A DNA stretch of 64,000 bases, taken from Pseudomonas fluorescens (GTDB taxonomy: Bacteria; Pseudomonadota; Gammaproteobacteria; Pseudomonadales; Pseudomonadaceae). Both the position numbers and the translations under genes were made by a program. This document shows, one piece after another, positions 8,352 through 19,794 of this stretch. Numbering within the stretch: position 1 is the first letter of the stretch; each line of letters starts with the position of its first letter. The stretch covers positions 558,001 through 622,000 of the forward strand of contig NZ_CP038438.1 in assembly GCF_004683905.1 (NCBI RefSeq), read 5' to 3'. Under the pieces are notes generated by a model, which saw only the letters and a list, made by a program, of their open reading frames with translations, did no database searches and was not told the origin of the DNA.

Positions 8352-9254
8352 ATGAATACCCTGTGGAATCTGGAACAACTGCGCGCCTTCGTCAGCGTCG
8401 CCGAACAGCGCTCGTTTTCTGCCGTGGCGCGCCAGCAACGCAAGGCACAGTCGGCGATCAGCAGTGCGATTGCCATGCTGGAAGACGATTTGGGAGTCAG
8501 CCTGTTCGAGCGTAGCAGTGGTCGCTCACCCAGGCTCACCGAAGCGGGCGAAGCCCTGCTCGAAGAAGCCCGGGAAGTGCTGCGCCAATGCGAGCGCCTC
8601 AATGGTCGGGCGATGGCAATGATGCGCGGCCAGGAAGCGCAGTTGCGCGTGGCGCAGGATGAAGCGATGCCGTATCAGGCACTGGTGGAAAGCTTCGATG
8701 CGCTGGCCGAGCAATTTCCCAGCCTCGAAGTGCAACTGACCAGCGCCGCCCAGGGTGAAGTCGCACGCAAACTGGTCGAGCGTCGCGCTGATCTGGGCCT
8801 GCTGTTCTATCACGATGAAATCCCCGAAGCGTTGGAACGACGGGTACTGGGCCGGGTAGAAATGGTCACCGTCTGCGGGATCAATCATCCGCTGGCGACG
8901 CAGTCCTATGTCACCTGCCAGCAACTGGCACAGCATCGGCAATTGCTGATGTCGACGCAAACCAGCGTCTACCCCGGCAACGAACCGGCTAGCCCGCAAG
9001 TCTGGCGCGCTGACAGTTTCTACGTGATGGCCGAATGGTTGGTGCGGGATCTGGGGTGGGCCTGGCTACCCCGGCATGTGGTGCAGTATTCGGCCTATCA
9101 CGGCCTGATGGTCGAACTGGACAGCGAATGGACCCCGCCGGCGTTGGTGGTGGAGCTGGTCTGGCGCCGGGATGAACCCCTCGGCCCGGCTGCGCGCTGG
9201 CTGGCCGAACGTTTTGCCGTGCACTTGCGGGCGATTGGCGACAAAAGTCGATAA
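8352..9254 (+). CDS. LysR family transcriptional regulator
   Basis: 300 aa, N-terminal winged helix-turn-helix (about residues 5-64, LEQLRAFVSVAEQRSFSAVAR...LFERSSGR) and a C-terminal periplasmic-binding-like co-inducer domain. ATG 8352 is preferred over in-frame ATGs at 8334 and 8340 because it places the helix-turn-helix at the normal distance from the N-terminus. Divergent arrangement with the SMR exporter gene suggests that the exporter is its target; ligand unknown. It ends 11 nt before waaA. Confidence 0.92.
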   Translation: MNTLWNLEQLRAFVSVAEQRSFSAVARQQRKAQSAISSAIAMLEDDLGVSLFERSSGRSPRLTEAGEALLEEAREVLRQCERLNGRAMAMMRGQEAQLRVAQDEAMPYQALVESFDALAEQFPSLEVQLTSAAQGEVARKLVERRADLGLLFYHDEIPEALERRVLGRVEMVTVCGINHPLATQSYVTCQQLAQHRQLLMSTQTSVYPGNEPASPQVWRADSFYVMAEWLVRDLGWAWLPRHVVQYSAYHGLMVELDSEWTPPALVVELVWRRDEPLGPAARWLAERFAVHLRAIGDKSR

Positions 9255-9265
9255 ACTCCGCCGCC

Positions 9266-10540
9266 ATGAATAGAACTCTCTACACCGCGCTGTTTTACCT
9301 GGGGCTGCCATTGGTGGCGATTCGGCTGTGGCTGCGCTCGCGCAAGGCCCCGGCGTATGCCAAGCGGATTGGCGAGCGCTTCTCTTACGGGATGCCGCGA
9401 CTGCAACCCGGCGGGATCTGGGTGCACGCGGTGTCTGTGGGCGAAAGCATTGCCGCCGCGCCGATGATTCGCGCCTTGCTGCAGCGTTATCCACAGCTGC
9501 CGATCACCGTGACCTGCATGACGCCGACCGGATCGGAACGGATTCAGGCACTGTTCGCCAACGAGCCGCGCATCCAGCATTGCTATCTGCCCTATGACTT
9601 GCCGTGCGCAGCGGCGCGTTTTCTTGATCACGCCAAACCGAAACTGGCGGTGATCATGGAAACCGAACTGTGGCCCAACCACATCCATCAGTGCGCCAAG
9701 CGCGGGATTCCGGTGGCGCTGGCCAACGGGCGATTGTCCGAGCGCTCGGCCCGAGGCTATGGCCGCTTCAGCAAGCTGACCGCGCCGATGCTCGCTGAAA
9801 TGAGTTTTTTTGCGGTGCAGACCGAAGCCGAAGCCCAACGGTTCCGCGATCTCGGCGCCCGCCCGCAGACGGTTGAAGTCACCGGTTCGATCAAGTTCGA
9901 TCTGACCATCGACCCGCAACTGCTGCAACGTGCCGCTGAGCTGCGCGGGCAGTGGCAAGCGCTGGAGCGCCCGGTATGGATCGCCGCCAGCACCCACGAA
10001 GGCGAAGACGAGGTCGTGCTCGACGCCCATCGTCGGCTGCTGGCGAACTACCCGAATGCGCTGCTGATTCTGGTGCCGCGCCATCCCGAGCGCTTCAACT
10101 CGGTGTTCGAGTTGTGCCAGCGTGAAGGCTTTGCCACGGTGCGCCGTTCCACCGGTGCCAACGTCGAAGCGGACACTTCAGTGCTGCTTGGCGACACCAT
10201 GGGCGAACTGCTGTTTCTCTATGCGCTGGCTGACAGTGCTTTCGTCGGCGGCAGCCTGGTGCCCAACGGCGGGCATAACCTGCTGGAGCCGGCGGCACTG
10301 GCAAAACCGGTGCTCAGCGGCCCGCATCTGTTCAACTTCCTCGACATCGCCGCGCAGTTGCGCGAGGCCGGTGCGCTGGCCGAAGTGGATGATGCCGAAG
10401 GGCTGGCGGTGGAAGTGCAGCGCCTGTTCGAATTGCCGCGCGATGCGCAACGCATGGCCGAGGCCGGGCTGGCGGTGATGCGCCGTAATCAGGGAGCGTT
10501 GCAGCGGTTGCTGGATGGGCTGGGCAGGTTGATCAAATAG
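9266..10540 (+). CDS. waaA: 3-deoxy-D-manno-octulosonic acid (Kdo) transferase WaaA
   Basis: Adds Kdo from CMP-Kdo to the lipid A precursor at the cytosolic face of the inner membrane. 424 aa with an N-terminal membrane anchor (residues ~1-24), the acceptor-domain motif WVHAVSVGES near residue 50-60 containing the catalytic glutamate, and the C-terminal donor-binding region with NGGHNLLEPAAL and the PVLSGPH motif. Full family length. It continues the LPS theme of msbA and hldE. The short gap to the LysR gene allows co-transcription, but its own promoter is likely. Confidence 0.96.
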   Translation: MNRTLYTALFYLGLPLVAIRLWLRSRKAPAYAKRIGERFSYGMPRLQPGGIWVHAVSVGESIAAAPMIRALLQRYPQLPITVTCMTPTGSERIQALFANEPRIQHCYLPYDLPCAAARFLDHAKPKLAVIMETELWPNHIHQCAKRGIPVALANGRLSERSARGYGRFSKLTAPMLAEMSFFAVQTEAEAQRFRDLGARPQTVEVTGSIKFDLTIDPQLLQRAAELRGQWQALERPVWIAASTHEGEDEVVLDAHRRLLANYPNALLILVPRHPERFNSVFELCQREGFATVRRSTGANVEADTSVLLGDTMGELLFLYALADSAFVGGSLVPNGGHNLLEPAALAKPVLSGPHLFNFLDIAAQLREAGALAEVDDAEGLAVEVQRLFELPRDAQRMAEAGLAVMRRNQGALQRLLDGLGRLIK

Positions 10541-10557
10541 TCGCTTGGAACATTTAT

Positions 10558-10690
10558 TGTGGCGAGGGGATTCATCCCCGATCGGCTGCGCAGCAGTCGT
10601 TAACCCTGCTTGCCATATCTGACTGAATCACCGCGGTGAATGGTTTTGGGGCTGCTACGCACCCCATCGGGGATAAATCCCCTCGCCACA
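10558..10690. repeat. REP-like inverted pair, TGGCGAGGGGATTCATCCCCG family
   Basis: A 5' arm (10558-~10598) with an internal palindrome is matched by an inverted arm ending at 10690. It lies between the convergent waaA and tolC ends. A second member of this family is at 14506-14637. Confidence 0.8.
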
Positions 10691-10708
10691 GGGGATTTTC
10701 CAGATTGT

Positions 10709-12142
10709 TTACGGGCGCGCCTTGAGCTGTGCTTCGGCTGCCTTGGCCAGATCCGGCGGGAGGAAGTCCTTGTCCGGGTTGTAGTCGGGCTTCAGATAGC
10801 GTGCCAGGTCCTGCAAGTCACCCGGATTCAACGTCCCCGCCGCCTGCTTCAAGCGCAGGTTGTCGAGGATGTAGTCGTAGCGGGTGTTGTTGTAGTTGCG
10901 CACCGAGGTGTACAGCTGGCGCTGGGCGTCGAGCACATCGACGATGTTGCGCGTACCCACCTGATAACCGATTTCCGTGGCTTCCACCGCGCTCTGGTTG
11001 GAGATGATCGACTGGCGGCGCGCCTGCACCTGCTCGACATCGGTGTTCACCGCGCGGTGCAGGTTGCGGGTGTTTTCCACCACTTGCCGGCGCAGGGATT
11101 CGCGCTGTTGCTCGCTCTGATCCAGTTGCGCATAGGACTGGCGCACTTGCGAACTGGTCAGCCCGCCGCTGTAGATTGGAATGTTCAGTTGCAGGCCCAG
11201 GGTGCTTTGCTCGACGTTGCCACTGTACGGCGTACCGAAGGCGTTCGGGTTGGCGAAACCGAGGGCGTCGTTGTCACCCTTTTCGTATTTGGCCACGGCA
11301 TCGAGGGTCGGCAGGTGACCGGCCTTGCGCTGTTTGAGGGTCTGTTCGGCGGAGCTGACCGCAAAGTTGCTCGCCAGCAGATTGAGGTTCTGCTTGCCCG
11401 CGGTGTCGACCCAAGCCTTGGCGTCGTTTGGCGCCGGCGGCAGGATCGGCAGCGTGTGGACGATGCCCTGAATCGAGTTGTACTGACGGTTGGTCAGGGT
11501 GATCAGCGCTTCGAACGCATCGTCAACCTGACGCTGCGCAACGATACGGTTGGCGCGCGCGGTGTCGTAACTGGCCTGCGATTGCAGGACATCGGTCTTG
11601 TCCGACAGGCCGACATCGAAACGCTCGTTGGACTGGTCGAGCTGACGCTTGAACGCGGCTTCTTCAGCCTTGGTCGAGGCCAGGTTGTCCTGGCTGCGCA
11701 GCACGTTGAAGTAGCTTTCAGCCGATTGCAGGATCAGGTTCTGCTCGGTGGCCGACAGTTGCAGGGCGGCTTGTTCGTTGACGTCTTTCGCCGCTTGGTA
11801 CTGGAACCAGCGATCGGCGCGGAACAAGGGTTGTGCCAGGGTCGCCTGATAGGAATGCGCGCTGCGATTGGCAATGGCTGAAGGCTGGTCGATCGAGGTG
11901 CGCACATTCGCCACTTCGGCGCCGCCAGACAAGTTCGGCAGCAAGCCGGCACGGGCCTGCGGCACCACTTCTTTCTGAGCGCCATACTGGGCGCGGGCGG
12001 CGGCCAGATCGGCGTTGTTGTCGACGGCTTCCTGATAGACGCTGACCAGATCGGTCTTGGTCGACAAGGGCGCTTCTGCTGCCCAGGCCATTGCGTTGGA
12101 CGCACAAGACACGGCAAGAGCCAGTGAAAGTTTGCGCAGCAT
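10709..12142 (-). CDS. tolC: TolC-family outer-membrane channel
   Basis: Trimeric outer-membrane/periplasmic exit duct used by RND, ABC and type I secretion pumps. 477 aa with a Sec signal peptide ending near AMAWA-AEAP, and two homologous OEP repeats: the first from ~30 to ~240 (ESYFNVLRSQDNLASTKAEE), the second from ~260 to ~450 (EIGYQVGTRNIVDVLDAQRQLY, a hallmark TolC segment). No lipobox, unlike OprM-type factors, so it is of the true TolC/type I secretion class. No pump genes are adjacent. Its position before thiC matches the TolC homologue I recall in PAO1. Confidence 0.92.
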   Translation of the reverse strand: MLRKLSLALAVSCASNAMAWAAEAPLSTKTDLVSVYQEAVDNNADLAAARAQYGAQKEVVPQARAGLLPNLSGGAEVANVRTSIDQPSAIANRSAHSYQATLAQPLFRADRWFQYQAAKDVNEQAALQLSATEQNLILQSAESYFNVLRSQDNLASTKAEEAAFKRQLDQSNERFDVGLSDKTDVLQSQASYDTARANRIVAQRQVDDAFEALITLTNRQYNSIQGIVHTLPILPPAPNDAKAWVDTAGKQNLNLLASNFAVSSAEQTLKQRKAGHLPTLDAVAKYEKGDNDALGFANPNAFGTPYSGNVEQSTLGLQLNIPIYSGGLTSSQVRQSYAQLDQSEQQRESLRRQVVENTRNLHRAVNTDVEQVQARRQSIISNQSAVEATEIGYQVGTRNIVDVLDAQRQLYTSVRNYNNTRYDYILDNLRLKQAAGTLNPGDLQDLARYLKPDYNPDKDFLPPDLAKAAEAQLKARP

Positions 12143-12350
12143 GAGGCGATCCCTAGCAAAAATATTACGAAAATAATGTGCGCGCCAAGGCTACGGCGCG
12201 GCCCCGGCAGCGTCAAGGCGCGCAGGGCACAGCGAGTGTAGTTGCGCAATCGTGCGGCAACAATCCTGCAAGTCCCGGTAATTGCGCCATTCATCATGGT
12301 GTTTGCCGCGGTGTTGGCGTTCTTTGCCGGTTGTGTCTAGACTGGCCGGG

Positions 12351-14489
<2,139 letters not shown>

Positions 14490-14505
14490 TCCCTGACTGA
14501 TCTTT

Positions 14506-14637
14506 TGTGGTGAGGGGATTTATCCCCGATCGACTGCGCAGCAGTCGCAATTTTGAGAACCGGGTCCTTCAGATGTACCGCATTCTCAGGTTTTGGGGCT
14601 GCTTCGCAGCCCATCGGGGATGAATCCCCTCGCCACA
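14506..14637. repeat. REP-like inverted pair, TGGCGAGGGGATTTATCCCCG family
   Basis: The same family and architecture as 10558-10690: two opposite arms, each with an internal palindrome, separated by a short unique stretch. It occupies most of the 200-nt gap between thiC and the CytX-like transporter and could limit read-through from the riboswitch-controlled transcript. Confidence 0.8.
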
Positions 14638-14690
14638 AGTGGGCCAGCTTGATCACACACAACAACAAATGTCCCTCTGAGATAACACCC

Positions 14691-15983
14691 TTGAGCATTC
14701 AACCCGGCACTTATTCCCCTGACCTCGCCGTACCCGCCGACAAGCGTGTGTTCGGCGGTCGCGATCTGTTTTCCCTGTGGTTTTCCCTCGGCATCGGCTT
14801 GATGGTATTGCAGACCGGCGCCTTGCTCGCGCCGGGTCTGGGCCTTTCCGGTTCGCTGCTGGCGATTTTCCTCGGCACGCTGGTTGGCGTGCTGCTGCTG
14901 GCTGCTGTCGGCGTGATCGGCAGCGACACCGGTCTGTCGTCGATGGCCGCACTGAAACTGAGCCTCGGCAGCAAAGGCGCAAGCCTGCCGGCGCTGCTCA
15001 ACCTGCTGCAACTGATCGGTTGGGGCTCGTTCGAAATCATAGTCATGCGTGACGCCGCCAGCCTGCTCGGCACTCGCGCGTTCAGCGAGGGTTCGCTGTG
15101 GGCCAGTCCGATGCTCTGGACCTTGTGCTTCGGTGCGCTGGCGACCCTGCTCGCGGTCAGCGGGCCGCTGACGTTCGTGCGCAAGATCCTGCGCAAGTGG
15201 GGCATCTGGCTGATTCTGGCCGCGTGCATCTGGCTGACCTGGAATCTGTTCACCAAGGCTGATCTGGCGGCACTCTGGGCGCGTGCCGGGGATGGTTCGA
15301 TGCCGTTCGCCGTGGGCTTCGACATTGCCATCGCCATGCCGTTGTCGTGGCTGCCGCTGATCGCCGACTACTCGCGATTCGGCAAGCGCGCGAAGAACGT
15401 GTTCGGTGGCACGGCGATCGGTTTTTTCATCGGCAATTTCTGGTTGATGAGTCTCGGCGTGGCCTACACCCTGGCGTTTGCGCCGAGTGGTGAAGTCAAT
15501 GCGTTACTGCTGGCACTGGCCGGGGCCGGTCTGGGCATTCCGCTGTTGCTGATTCTGCTGGATGAGTCGGAAAACGCTTTCGCCGACATTCATTCGGCAG
15601 CGGTGTCGAGCGGGATTCTGTTGCGCTTGAAAGTCGAGCATCTGGCCTTGGCCATCGGCGTGATCTGCACCCTGATTGCACTGCTGGCGCCATTGGCGCA
15701 GTACCAGAACTTCCTGTTGCTGATCGGCTCGGTGTTTGCGCCGCTGTTCGGCGTGGTGCTGGTGGATCACTTCATCCTGCGCAAGCGCAGCGCTCAGGTG
15801 GCGTCAGCCGCATTGCGCTGGCCGGCGCTGTTGGCGTGGCTGGGCGGGATCAGCACCTACCACTTGCTGGCGAATCTGTATCCGGATGTCGGCGCGACCC
15901 TGCCGGCACTGGTGCTGGCAGGGCTATTGCAGCTGGTGCTCGGGCGAGCCTTCAGTTACGGCCCGGAAACAGCTCGGGTTTGA
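14691..15983 (+). CDS. cytX: CytX-like pyrimidine-precursor transporter (NCS1 family)
   Basis: 430-aa inner-membrane permease of the nucleobase:cation symporter-1 family with about 12 hydrophobic helices. Its position just after thiC suggests uptake of hydroxymethylpyrimidine, as predicted for CytX, and not cytosine; this substrate is inference from context. TTG 14691 is chosen as start: it yields LSIQPGTYSPDLAVPADKRVFGGRD, the N-terminus I recall for this family, and the only other in-frame starts lie inside the REP element or deep in helix 1. The 3' end overlaps the convergent lipoprotein gene by 32 nt. No second riboswitch precedes it. Confidence 0.8.
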   Translation: MSIQPGTYSPDLAVPADKRVFGGRDLFSLWFSLGIGLMVLQTGALLAPGLGLSGSLLAIFLGTLVGVLLLAAVGVIGSDTGLSSMAALKLSLGSKGASLPALLNLLQLIGWGSFEIIVMRDAASLLGTRAFSEGSLWASPMLWTLCFGALATLLAVSGPLTFVRKILRKWGIWLILAACIWLTWNLFTKADLAALWARAGDGSMPFAVGFDIAIAMPLSWLPLIADYSRFGKRAKNVFGGTAIGFFIGNFWLMSLGVAYTLAFAPSGEVNALLLALAGAGLGIPLLLILLDESENAFADIHSAAVSSGILLRLKVEHLALAIGVICTLIALLAPLAQYQNFLLLIGSVFAPLFGVVLVDHFILRKRSAQVASAALRWPALLAWLGGISTYHLLANLYPDVGATLPALVLAGLLQLVLGRAFSYGPETARV

Positions 15984-16698
15984 GAATGCCGTTCAGACGC
16001 GGGTAAGGAATCTTCAGTTCGACGTGGCCCAGCGCGTAAGGCGCGATGGTGCTCACGTCGTACTTGAGGATCACGCCACCGTAGGTCAGCGCCACGTTCG
16101 GGGTTTTGACGAACGGCCAGCTCTTCACGAAATCCGCTTCCTGATCGAGCTTGGTGCTGATCAGCCAGCTGTTATGCGCCACTTGCGCCGCTTTCCAGAA
16201 CGCCTCTTCCTGACCCGGCAGCAACATGTCCGACAGGTTCAGCACTTTATGCTGCTGACGCGAATAGTTGATGAAACCGCGGCCCGGCGTGCCATGGGCG
16301 CCGCCGGTGTCGAGATAGCTCGACAGTTCGATGATCACCAAGCCGTCATGCTGCTCGCGTACCTTGGCCTGCAAATAGCTGCTGTTGCGCGGGCCGGCGT
16401 TGCGCAGGAATTGATCACGATAGGCGGCCAGGGTTGGCGCTACCGCTGCGTTTTGCTCGGTGCGGGTCATTTGCAGCAGGCGTTTTTCGATAATGCCGTC
16501 CAGCGCAGGCTCGGCCGCGAAGTGCACGGTATCGATATTCACCAGCGGGCAGTCCGGGTTGGAACAGCCGGGTTTCAGGGTTTCCGACGCATCGCGGGTG
16601 GTTTCCAGCGGCGTGCGGTAGTTGGGCTGGAACAGGTTGGCGCAGGCGCCCAGGGTCAGGGCGATGGCGGCCACGGAGGCAATTTTGAAAAGCGACAT
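15952..16698 (-). CDS. DUF3298/RsiV-like lipoprotein
   Basis: 248 aa. A type II signal peptide with lipobox LGAC (Cys19) predicts a lipid-anchored periplasmic or outer-membrane protein. The body (KVREQHDGLVIIELSSYLDTGGAHGTP, then HKVLNLSDMLLPG, ending in an IAPYALGHVELKIPY segment) matches the DUF4163/DUF3298 architecture of RsiV-type proteins, which in RsiV binds lysozyme; no such function can be claimed here. ATG 16698 has a good AAAGGA site and was preferred over the in-frame start at 16728. It converges on cytX with a 32-nt overlap. Confidence 0.85.
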   Translation of the reverse strand: MSLFKIASVAAIALTLGACANLFQPNYRTPLETTRDASETLKPGCSNPDCPLVNIDTVHFAAEPALDGIIEKRLLQMTRTEQNAAVAPTLAAYRDQFLRNAGPRNSSYLQAKVREQHDGLVIIELSSYLDTGGAHGTPGRGFINYSRQQHKVLNLSDMLLPGQEEAFWKAAQVAHNSWLISTKLDQEADFVKSWPFVKTPNVALTYGGVILKYDVSTIAPYALGHVELKIPYPRLNGILKPELFPGRN

Positions 16699-16927
16699 GG
16701 GCGTCCTTTCTGAAACAGGGGAAGGCAAAAAGTTATCCGCTTCGACTCTCGCCGAAGCAGTCAGTTCGCCACTAAGCTAATTAGAGTGGGTTTCGCCTCC
16801 ACCGTCCATCCCGCTGACGGTAAAGGGGCTGCATCAATCATCGCGGGCGCGTTAGGATGGCGCGAAGTCGAGGTCGCCAGTAACCAAAAGCAGCCTCGTA
16901 TTGGATTTGCAGCAAGAGAGGATGCTC

Positions 16928-17545
16928 ATGACAGATTTTGCCAACGCCACTCCGGCCACCGTCGATGTCGTAAAGCGCGAGCGCTGCTACGAGGGCTTCT
17001 ACAAGCTCGACCGTTTGCACCTGCGCCATGAACTGTTCGCCGGGGGCATGAGCCGCGAGATCAACCGCGAAGTCTTCGTGCGTCACGATGCCGTGTGCCT
17101 GCTGCCTTACGATCCAAAGCGCGATGAAGTGGTGCTGCTCGAGCAGTTTCGCGTCGGTGCCATGGGCAAGACCGACAACCCGTGGCTGGTTGAGCTGGTC
17201 GCCGGTCTGATCGACAAGGCCGAAGTGCCGGAAGAAGTTGCTCACCGCGAGGCGCAGGAGGAAGCTGGGCTGGACATCAAGGCCCTGTGGCCGATGACCC
17301 AATATTTCCCGTCGCCGGGTGGCAGCAACGAATACGTGCATTTGTTTCTGGGGCGTTGCAGTACAGAAGGCGTAGGCGGCCTGCATGGGCTGGAGGAAGA
17401 AGCAGAAGACATCCGTGTCACGGTCTGGGCCTTTGAAGATGCCTTGCAGGCCGTCCGTGACGGACGCATTGCCAACGCGGCGAGCATCATCGCCTTGCAA
17501 TGGCTGGCGCTGAACCGCGCCGAAGTGAGGGGGTTATGGTCGTAA
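16928..17545 (+). CDS. nudF: ADP-ribose pyrophosphatase NudF
   Basis: Hydrolyses ADP-ribose and related sugar nucleotides in the cytosol. 205 aa with a perfect Nudix box from Gly93 to Leu115 (G-x5-E-x7-REAQEEAGL). ATG 16928 is 7 nt after an AGAGAGG ribosome site; the ATG at 16922 abuts that site and is less likely. It overlaps the following DUF1249 gene by 10 bases, and cpdA and yqiA come after, an arrangement shared with enteric bacteria (nudF-yqiB-cpdA-yqiA-parE). Confidence 0.95.
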   Translation: MTDFANATPATVDVVKRERCYEGFYKLDRLHLRHELFAGGMSREINREVFVRHDAVCLLPYDPKRDEVVLLEQFRVGAMGKTDNPWLVELVAGLIDKAEVPEEVAHREAQEEAGLDIKALWPMTQYFPSPGGSNEYVHLFLGRCSTEGVGGLHGLEEEAEDIRVTVWAFEDALQAVRDGRIANAASIIALQWLALNRAEVRGLWS

Positions 17546-17988
17546 ACAAGCTGCGCGATCGCTATCGAGTCGACCTCGCCGGGCTGCAAGCCGCCTGCGA
17601 GGCCAACTACGCGCGCCTGATGCGACTGGTGCCGGATATGCGCAACGACCCCGAGGCGCGGCGGATCGCCGTGACCCAGGGCGAGCAGATGCTCGGCGTG
17701 CTGGCCCTCGAAGTGCTGCAGACTTGCCCCTACACCACCACTTTGCAGGTGCGTCAGGAACACAGTTTGCCGTGGCTGCCGGTGCCGCAACTGGAAGTGC
17801 AGGTCTATCACGACGCGCGCATGGCCGAGGTGATCAGCGCCGAACATGCACGACGCTTTCGCGGCATCTATCCTTACCCGAACGCCGCGATGCATCAGCC
17901 GGATGAAAAGGCCCAGCTCAATCTGTTCCTCGGGGAATGGCTGAGCCATTGTCTGGCCCTGGGGCACGAGTACGAAGTCGTACGCTAG
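17536..17988 (+). CDS. DUF1249 family protein (YqiB-like)
   Basis: 150-aa soluble protein of unknown function, conserved between nudF and cpdA in gamma-proteobacteria. Visible family features are the LRDRYRVDLAGLQAACEANYARLMRLVP N-terminus and the YPYPNAAMHQPDEKAQLNLFLGEWL C-terminal block. ATG 17536 overlaps the nudF stop (ATGGTCGTAA), indicating translational coupling. No catalytic motif or membrane segment is visible. Confidence 0.9.
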   Translation: MVVNKLRDRYRVDLAGLQAACEANYARLMRLVPDMRNDPEARRIAVTQGEQMLGVLALEVLQTCPYTTTLQVRQEHSLPWLPVPQLEVQVYHDARMAEVISAEHARRFRGIYPYPNAAMHQPDEKAQLNLFLGEWLSHCLALGHEYEVVR

Positions 17989-18087
17989 TTGTGAACTGCG
18001 TCCGGTTCGCCGGTTTCCCCTTTGCGTCATCCCCCAGCATAATTGCGGCACTCAACCGATTCCGTGCTTTTGCCCTGGGAGAACGCC

Positions 18088-18903
18088 TTGCCGAGCGTAT
18101 CCACATTGACCACCGCCGATCCGGCGTTGCTGGTGCAGTTATCCGACAGTCATCTGTTCGCCGAGGCGGACGGCACACTGCTGGGCATGAACACCCGCGA
18201 GAGCCTGCAAAAGGTCATCGAACTGGTGCTCAGGCAGCAACTTCGGATCGACTTGATTCTGGCCACGGGTGATCTTTCCCAGGATGGCACTCTGGAGTCG
18301 TATCAGCAGTTTCGTGAGATGACGGCGCAGATCGATGCGCCGGCGCGCTGGATTCCCGGCAATCACGATGAGCCGCAAATCATGGCTCAGGCCGCGGTGC
18401 AAAGTGCATTGCTGGAGTCAGTGGTCGATGTCGGCAACTGGCGCGTGACCTTGCTCGACTCGGCGGTGCCGGGTTCGGTGCCGGGTTATCTGCAGGATGA
18501 TCAGTTGCAACTGCTGGCGCGCTCGCTGAGCGAAGCGCCGGAGCGCCATCATCTGGTGTGTTTCCACCATCATCCGGTACCAGTAGGTTGTGCCTGGGCG
18601 GAGCCGATCGGCTTGCGCAATCCCGAAGCATTCTTCGACGTGCTCGATCGTTTTCCTCAGGCTCGCGCGGTGCTGTGGGGGCATGTGCATCAGGAGATCG
18701 ACCGCGAACGCAACGGCGTACGGCTGATGGCCTCGCCATCGACCTGCATTCAGTTCGAGCCCGGCAGTCACGACTTCAAGGTCGGCGAACAGGCGCCGGG
18801 CTATCGCTGGTTGCGGCTGTTGCCGGACGGGCGGCTGGAAACCGGTGTCGAGCGCGTTACCGACTTCCAATTCACCGTCGATTACGGCTCCGAAGGCTAC
18901 TGA
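18088..18903 (+). CDS. cpdA: 3',5'-cyclic-AMP phosphodiesterase CpdA
   Basis: Class III metallophosphodiesterase that degrades cAMP and so tunes Vfr/Crp signalling. 271 aa with all metal-binding motifs: DSH (Asp20, His22), GDLSQDG (Asp62), GNHDE (Asn92, His93), HHHP and GHVH. The start is TTG 18088, placed 6 nt after GGGAG and giving the N-terminus PSVSTLTTADPALLVQLSDSH; a TTG at 18043 in frame lacks a ribosome site. Ends before a repeat pair that separates it from yqiA. Confidence 0.93.
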   Translation: MPSVSTLTTADPALLVQLSDSHLFAEADGTLLGMNTRESLQKVIELVLRQQLRIDLILATGDLSQDGTLESYQQFREMTAQIDAPARWIPGNHDEPQIMAQAAVQSALLESVVDVGNWRVTLLDSAVPGSVPGYLQDDQLQLLARSLSEAPERHHLVCFHHHPVPVGCAWAEPIGLRNPEAFFDVLDRFPQARAVLWGHVHQEIDRERNGVRLMASPSTCIQFEPGSHDFKVGEQAPGYRWLRLLPDGRLETGVERVTDFQFTVDYGSEGY

Positions 18904-18916
18904 TTTCGATCAAGAG

Positions 18917-19094
18917 CCCCTCACCCCAGCCCTCTCCCGGAGGGAGAGGGAGCTGACCGAGGTGTCTGGCGTTATCCATCGACCTGAAAGAATGTGTCGA
19001 TTATGGATTCGCTGAAACTCGCTCAAGTCGGTGTAGCTCTTGAATATCCCCCATTCAGTCCCTTTCCCTCCGGGAGAGGGCTAGGGTGAGGGGC
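18917..19094. repeat. Inverted repeat pair, CCCTCACCC...CTCTCCCGGAGGGAGAGGG family
   Basis: Two G/C-rich arms (18917-18950 and ~19060-19094) in opposite orientation, each itself palindromic around CTCTCCC/GGGAGAG, lie between cpdA and yqiA. It is a third dispersed repeat type with no sequence relation to the REP-like elements elsewhere in the window. No ORF is carried. Confidence 0.75.
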
Positions 19095-19143
19095 TTTCTC
19101 CCTGTAAACTCCGCTATCTTTCGCCGACACCCAGGGAGCTCAA

Positions 19144-19752
19144 ATGTCCGGTTCGATCCTCTATATCCACGGTTTCAACAGCGCGCCGGCCTCGAAAAAG
19201 GCCTGTCAGCTGGTCGAGGTGATGGAACGGCTGGGTTTGAGCGACCAATTGCGTGTCCCGGCGCTGCATCACCACCCGCGTGAAGCCATCGGTCAGTTGC
19301 AGCGGGCGATTGCCGAGCTGGGCCGGCCGTTGCTGGTGGGAAGCTCACTCGGCGGCTACTATGCGACTCACCTGGCTGAGCGCCACGGCTTGAAAGCCCT
19401 GCTGGTCAACCCGGCGGTCAGCCCGCACCGGATGTTCGACGGCTACCTGGGCACACAGAAAAACCTGTATACCGATGAGACCTGGGAATTGACCCACGAC
19501 CATGTGACGGCCCTGGCCGAGCTGGAAGTGCCGGCACCCGTGGATGCACAGCGTTATCAGGTGTGGTTGCAGACCGGCGATGAAACACTGGATTATCGCC
19601 TCGCCCAGCAGCATTACCGGGCCTGCGCCTTGCGCATTCAGGCCGGCGGCGACCATGGTTACCAGGGTTTTGCCGAACAATTACCGGCGTTGTTGAGTTT
19701 TGCCGGCATTGGCGCCGATTTGTATCAGGCAATCGATTTCACCGCACTGTGA
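19144..19752 (+). CDS. yqiA: YqiA-type alpha/beta-hydrolase (esterase)
   Basis: 202-aa small serine hydrolase. The nucleophile elbow is GSSLGG (around residue 62), an oxyanion segment ILYIHGFNSAP is at the N-terminus and the histidine is probably in GGDHGYQGF near the C-terminus. E. coli YqiA has esterase activity on short acyl esters; the physiological substrate is unknown. The ATG follows GGGAGCTCAA. The conserved neighbourhood (cpdA before, parE after) supports the name. Confidence 0.9.
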   Translation: MSGSILYIHGFNSAPASKKACQLVEVMERLGLSDQLRVPALHHHPREAIGQLQRAIAELGRPLLVGSSLGGYYATHLAERHGLKALLVNPAVSPHRMFDGYLGTQKNLYTDETWELTHDHVTALAELEVPAPVDAQRYQVWLQTGDETLDYRLAQQHYRACALRIQAGGDHGYQGFAEQLPALLSFAGIGADLYQAIDFTAL

Positions 19753-19794
19753 AGTCTTGCCCCTTTTTCATTGAATCACTGACGACGAGACCCT

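Noticed and set aside
18917..19094. Considered as a short CRISPR-like or insertion-sequence remnant
   Set aside because: Only two arms in inverted orientation, no regular direct repeats or spacers, no transposase fragment; a dispersed palindromic repeat explains it.
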